The notes under the pieces were generated by a model. The model worked only from the letters and a program-made list of their open reading frames with translations. It did no database searches and was not told where the DNA came from. Of a DNA stretch of 23,891 nucleotides, positions 22,991 through 23,891 are shown in pieces (positions within the stretch are counted from its first letter, which is position 1; each line of letters starts with the position of its first letter). Both the position numbers and the translations under genes were made by a program. This DNA comes from CAYHMW01 sp964357925 (GTDB lineage: Bacteria > Patescibacteriota > Microgenomatia > UBA8517): assembly GCA_964357925.1 (NCBI GenBank), contig CAYHMW010000016.1, positions 1 to 23,891 on the forward strand, given 5' to 3'.

Positions 22991-23889
22991 CAAAAACAGA
23001 AAAATTACTGCATCTCGAAAATAATTTAAAAGGTAAAGGATATAAAGTAGACACAGAACTTACTATGGATGAATTTGGCAGAATTCACGGAATAGTTCTC
23101 GACAAAGAAAGCAATAAATATTTTGTCAAAGCGGTAGTTGGTACTGGCACCTATGCTTATGAATCTTTGGTAGCAGAATCAGGAGTTACAAAATATTTAA
23201 GTCGCTTATCCCGGAAACATAAAGTTGCGATAGATGATTATCGATTGTTGATTCCTCAAGTAAAAGAGGTAATACAAGAAGGTGAAATTATATGTTTACT
23301 AACTGAAAACATAGAAGGCACAAAGCTTTCTCAAAAGTCCCCCGAACGCCAATCTGAAAAGGTAACAATGGTGTTGGAACTCCTAACAAAACTCAGTATT
23401 TCGACCCAAAGGTACCAAATTCAGCCATATTTAAAAGACTACAGCAGAAACTTTGTCTTGCTCTACTTGCCCCTGCGGGTAGCAAAAGCAATTTACTTAT
23501 ACCCTACCAAATTCCCTGGGATATTAGTATCTGCCTTTAAAAGCTTACTTTTCCTTTGGCATGATAACCCTGTTTATTCATTGGTTCACCCAGACATAAA
23601 TACAACAAACATTATTATCAAAAACAGAAAAATTTATTTGACCGATTGGGAAGAAGCAGGATGGGGTATGAATATATATAACACCATTACACCTCTTTGT
23701 GTGCATTGGGAAAACGAAGTTGTCAGAAAGGCGGTAATAAATTATTTACACAAAATGGGTTACACCAAAAGCATTACACCACTATTAGCTTTCAGAACTC
23801 TCGTTCTTCTTAATCAAAAAAAGGGAAAAAGAGGAAGATTGATTAGAGATCTAAGACTTCTAAACATCGCCAAATCATTAAAAATATGA
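22987..23889 (+). CDS. APH-like kinase-fold protein (b)
   Basis: The complete 300-residue protein has an N-lobe with YFVKAVVG (K48, the probable ATP Lys) and E-rich helix, then the C-lobe LVHPDINTTNIII (H201, D203, N208) and IYLTDWEEAG (D220). It keeps the catalytic residues missing or changed in copy (a). It overlaps copy (a) by 4 nt. In a glycan cluster a sugar kinase or phosphotransferase role is likely, but the substrate is unknown. It ends two bases before the window edge. Confidence 0.75.
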   Translation: MTKTEKLLHLENNLKGKGYKVDTELTMDEFGRIHGIVLDKESNKYFVKAVVGTGTYAYESLVAESGVTKYLSRLSRKHKVAIDDYRLLIPQVKEVIQEGEIICLLTENIEGTKLSQKSPERQSEKVTMVLELLTKLSISTQRYQIQPYLKDYSRNFVLLYLPLRVAKAIYLYPTKFPGILVSAFKSLLFLWHDNPVYSLVHPDINTTNIIIKNRKIYLTDWEEAGWGMNIYNTITPLCVHWENEVVRKAVINYLHKMGYTKSITPLLAFRTLVLLNQKKGKRGRLIRDLRLLNIAKSLKI

Positions 23890-23891
23890 AA

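Noticed and set aside
1..23891. CRISPR array, tRNA or rRNA
   Set aside because: No regularly spaced repeats, cloverleaf-like segments or rRNA motifs were seen on reading either strand.

Overview
All genes in this window lie on the + strand. They are densely packed, often with 4-nt ATGA overlaps, and most have no obvious Shine-Dalgarno sequence. The DNA is AT-rich and TGA is an ordinary stop codon. Small genes, decayed insertion sequences, probable leaderless transcripts, a very large multidomain glycosyltransferase and a compact dTDP-rhamnose operon together suggest a Candidate Phyla Radiation (Patescibacteria) genome, possibly Microgenomates-like. That placement is an inference; there is no rRNA or other marker gene here.

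Region 1 (1-2340) is host backbone: the 3' end of a sensor histidine kinase, a stand-alone CheY-like receiver, a membrane-anchored CAP-domain protein, a small membrane protein and a YkuK/DUF458 RNase H-like protein.

Region 2 (about 2341-9851) is an accessory island lying between two different transposase wrecks. Its first gene encodes a nucleoside deoxyribosyltransferase-like domain, with the expected catalytic Glu replaced by Gln, joined to a ribbon-helix-helix-like domain. Then comes a tight operon: HAM1/ITPase-like (a), QueC-like (a), HisC-like PLP aminotransferase, thymidylate-synthase-fold enzyme, QueC-like (b), HAM1/ITPase-like (b), P-loop NMP-kinase-like, dCTP-deaminase-like. Several members have changes at positions that set specificity or catalysis. 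The thymidylate-synthase fold has the Asn-to-Asp change known from dCMP hydroxymethylase. The gene set looks like a pathway that trims NTPs to NMPs, modifies the base and re-phosphorylates the product. This is the best candidate for an undescribed system; its product (modified DNA base, nucleoside metabolite or defence chemistry) cannot be told from sequence alone. The operon is closed by a 557-bp deleted IS3-type element with recognisable inverted ends, which interrupts a small gene.

Region 3 (9964-13366) is an rfbA-rfbB-rfbC-rfbD operon for dTDP-L-rhamnose, with a sigma70-like promoter whose -10 box lies 6 nt before the ATG and a terminator at the end. The rfbD frame has no ATG, GTG or TTG upstream of its NAD-binding motif.

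Region 4 (13310-23889) is a cell-surface polysaccharide cluster. It begins with a 1559-residue protein that joins a soluble GT2, a membrane GT2, a Wzx-like flippase and a GT4. It continues with a methyltransferase, a GT2, a NodB polysaccharide deacetylase, a GT4, a hexapeptide acyltransferase and two related APH-like kinase-fold proteins. Region 3 supplies activated rhamnose; region 4 would assemble, export and decorate the glycan.
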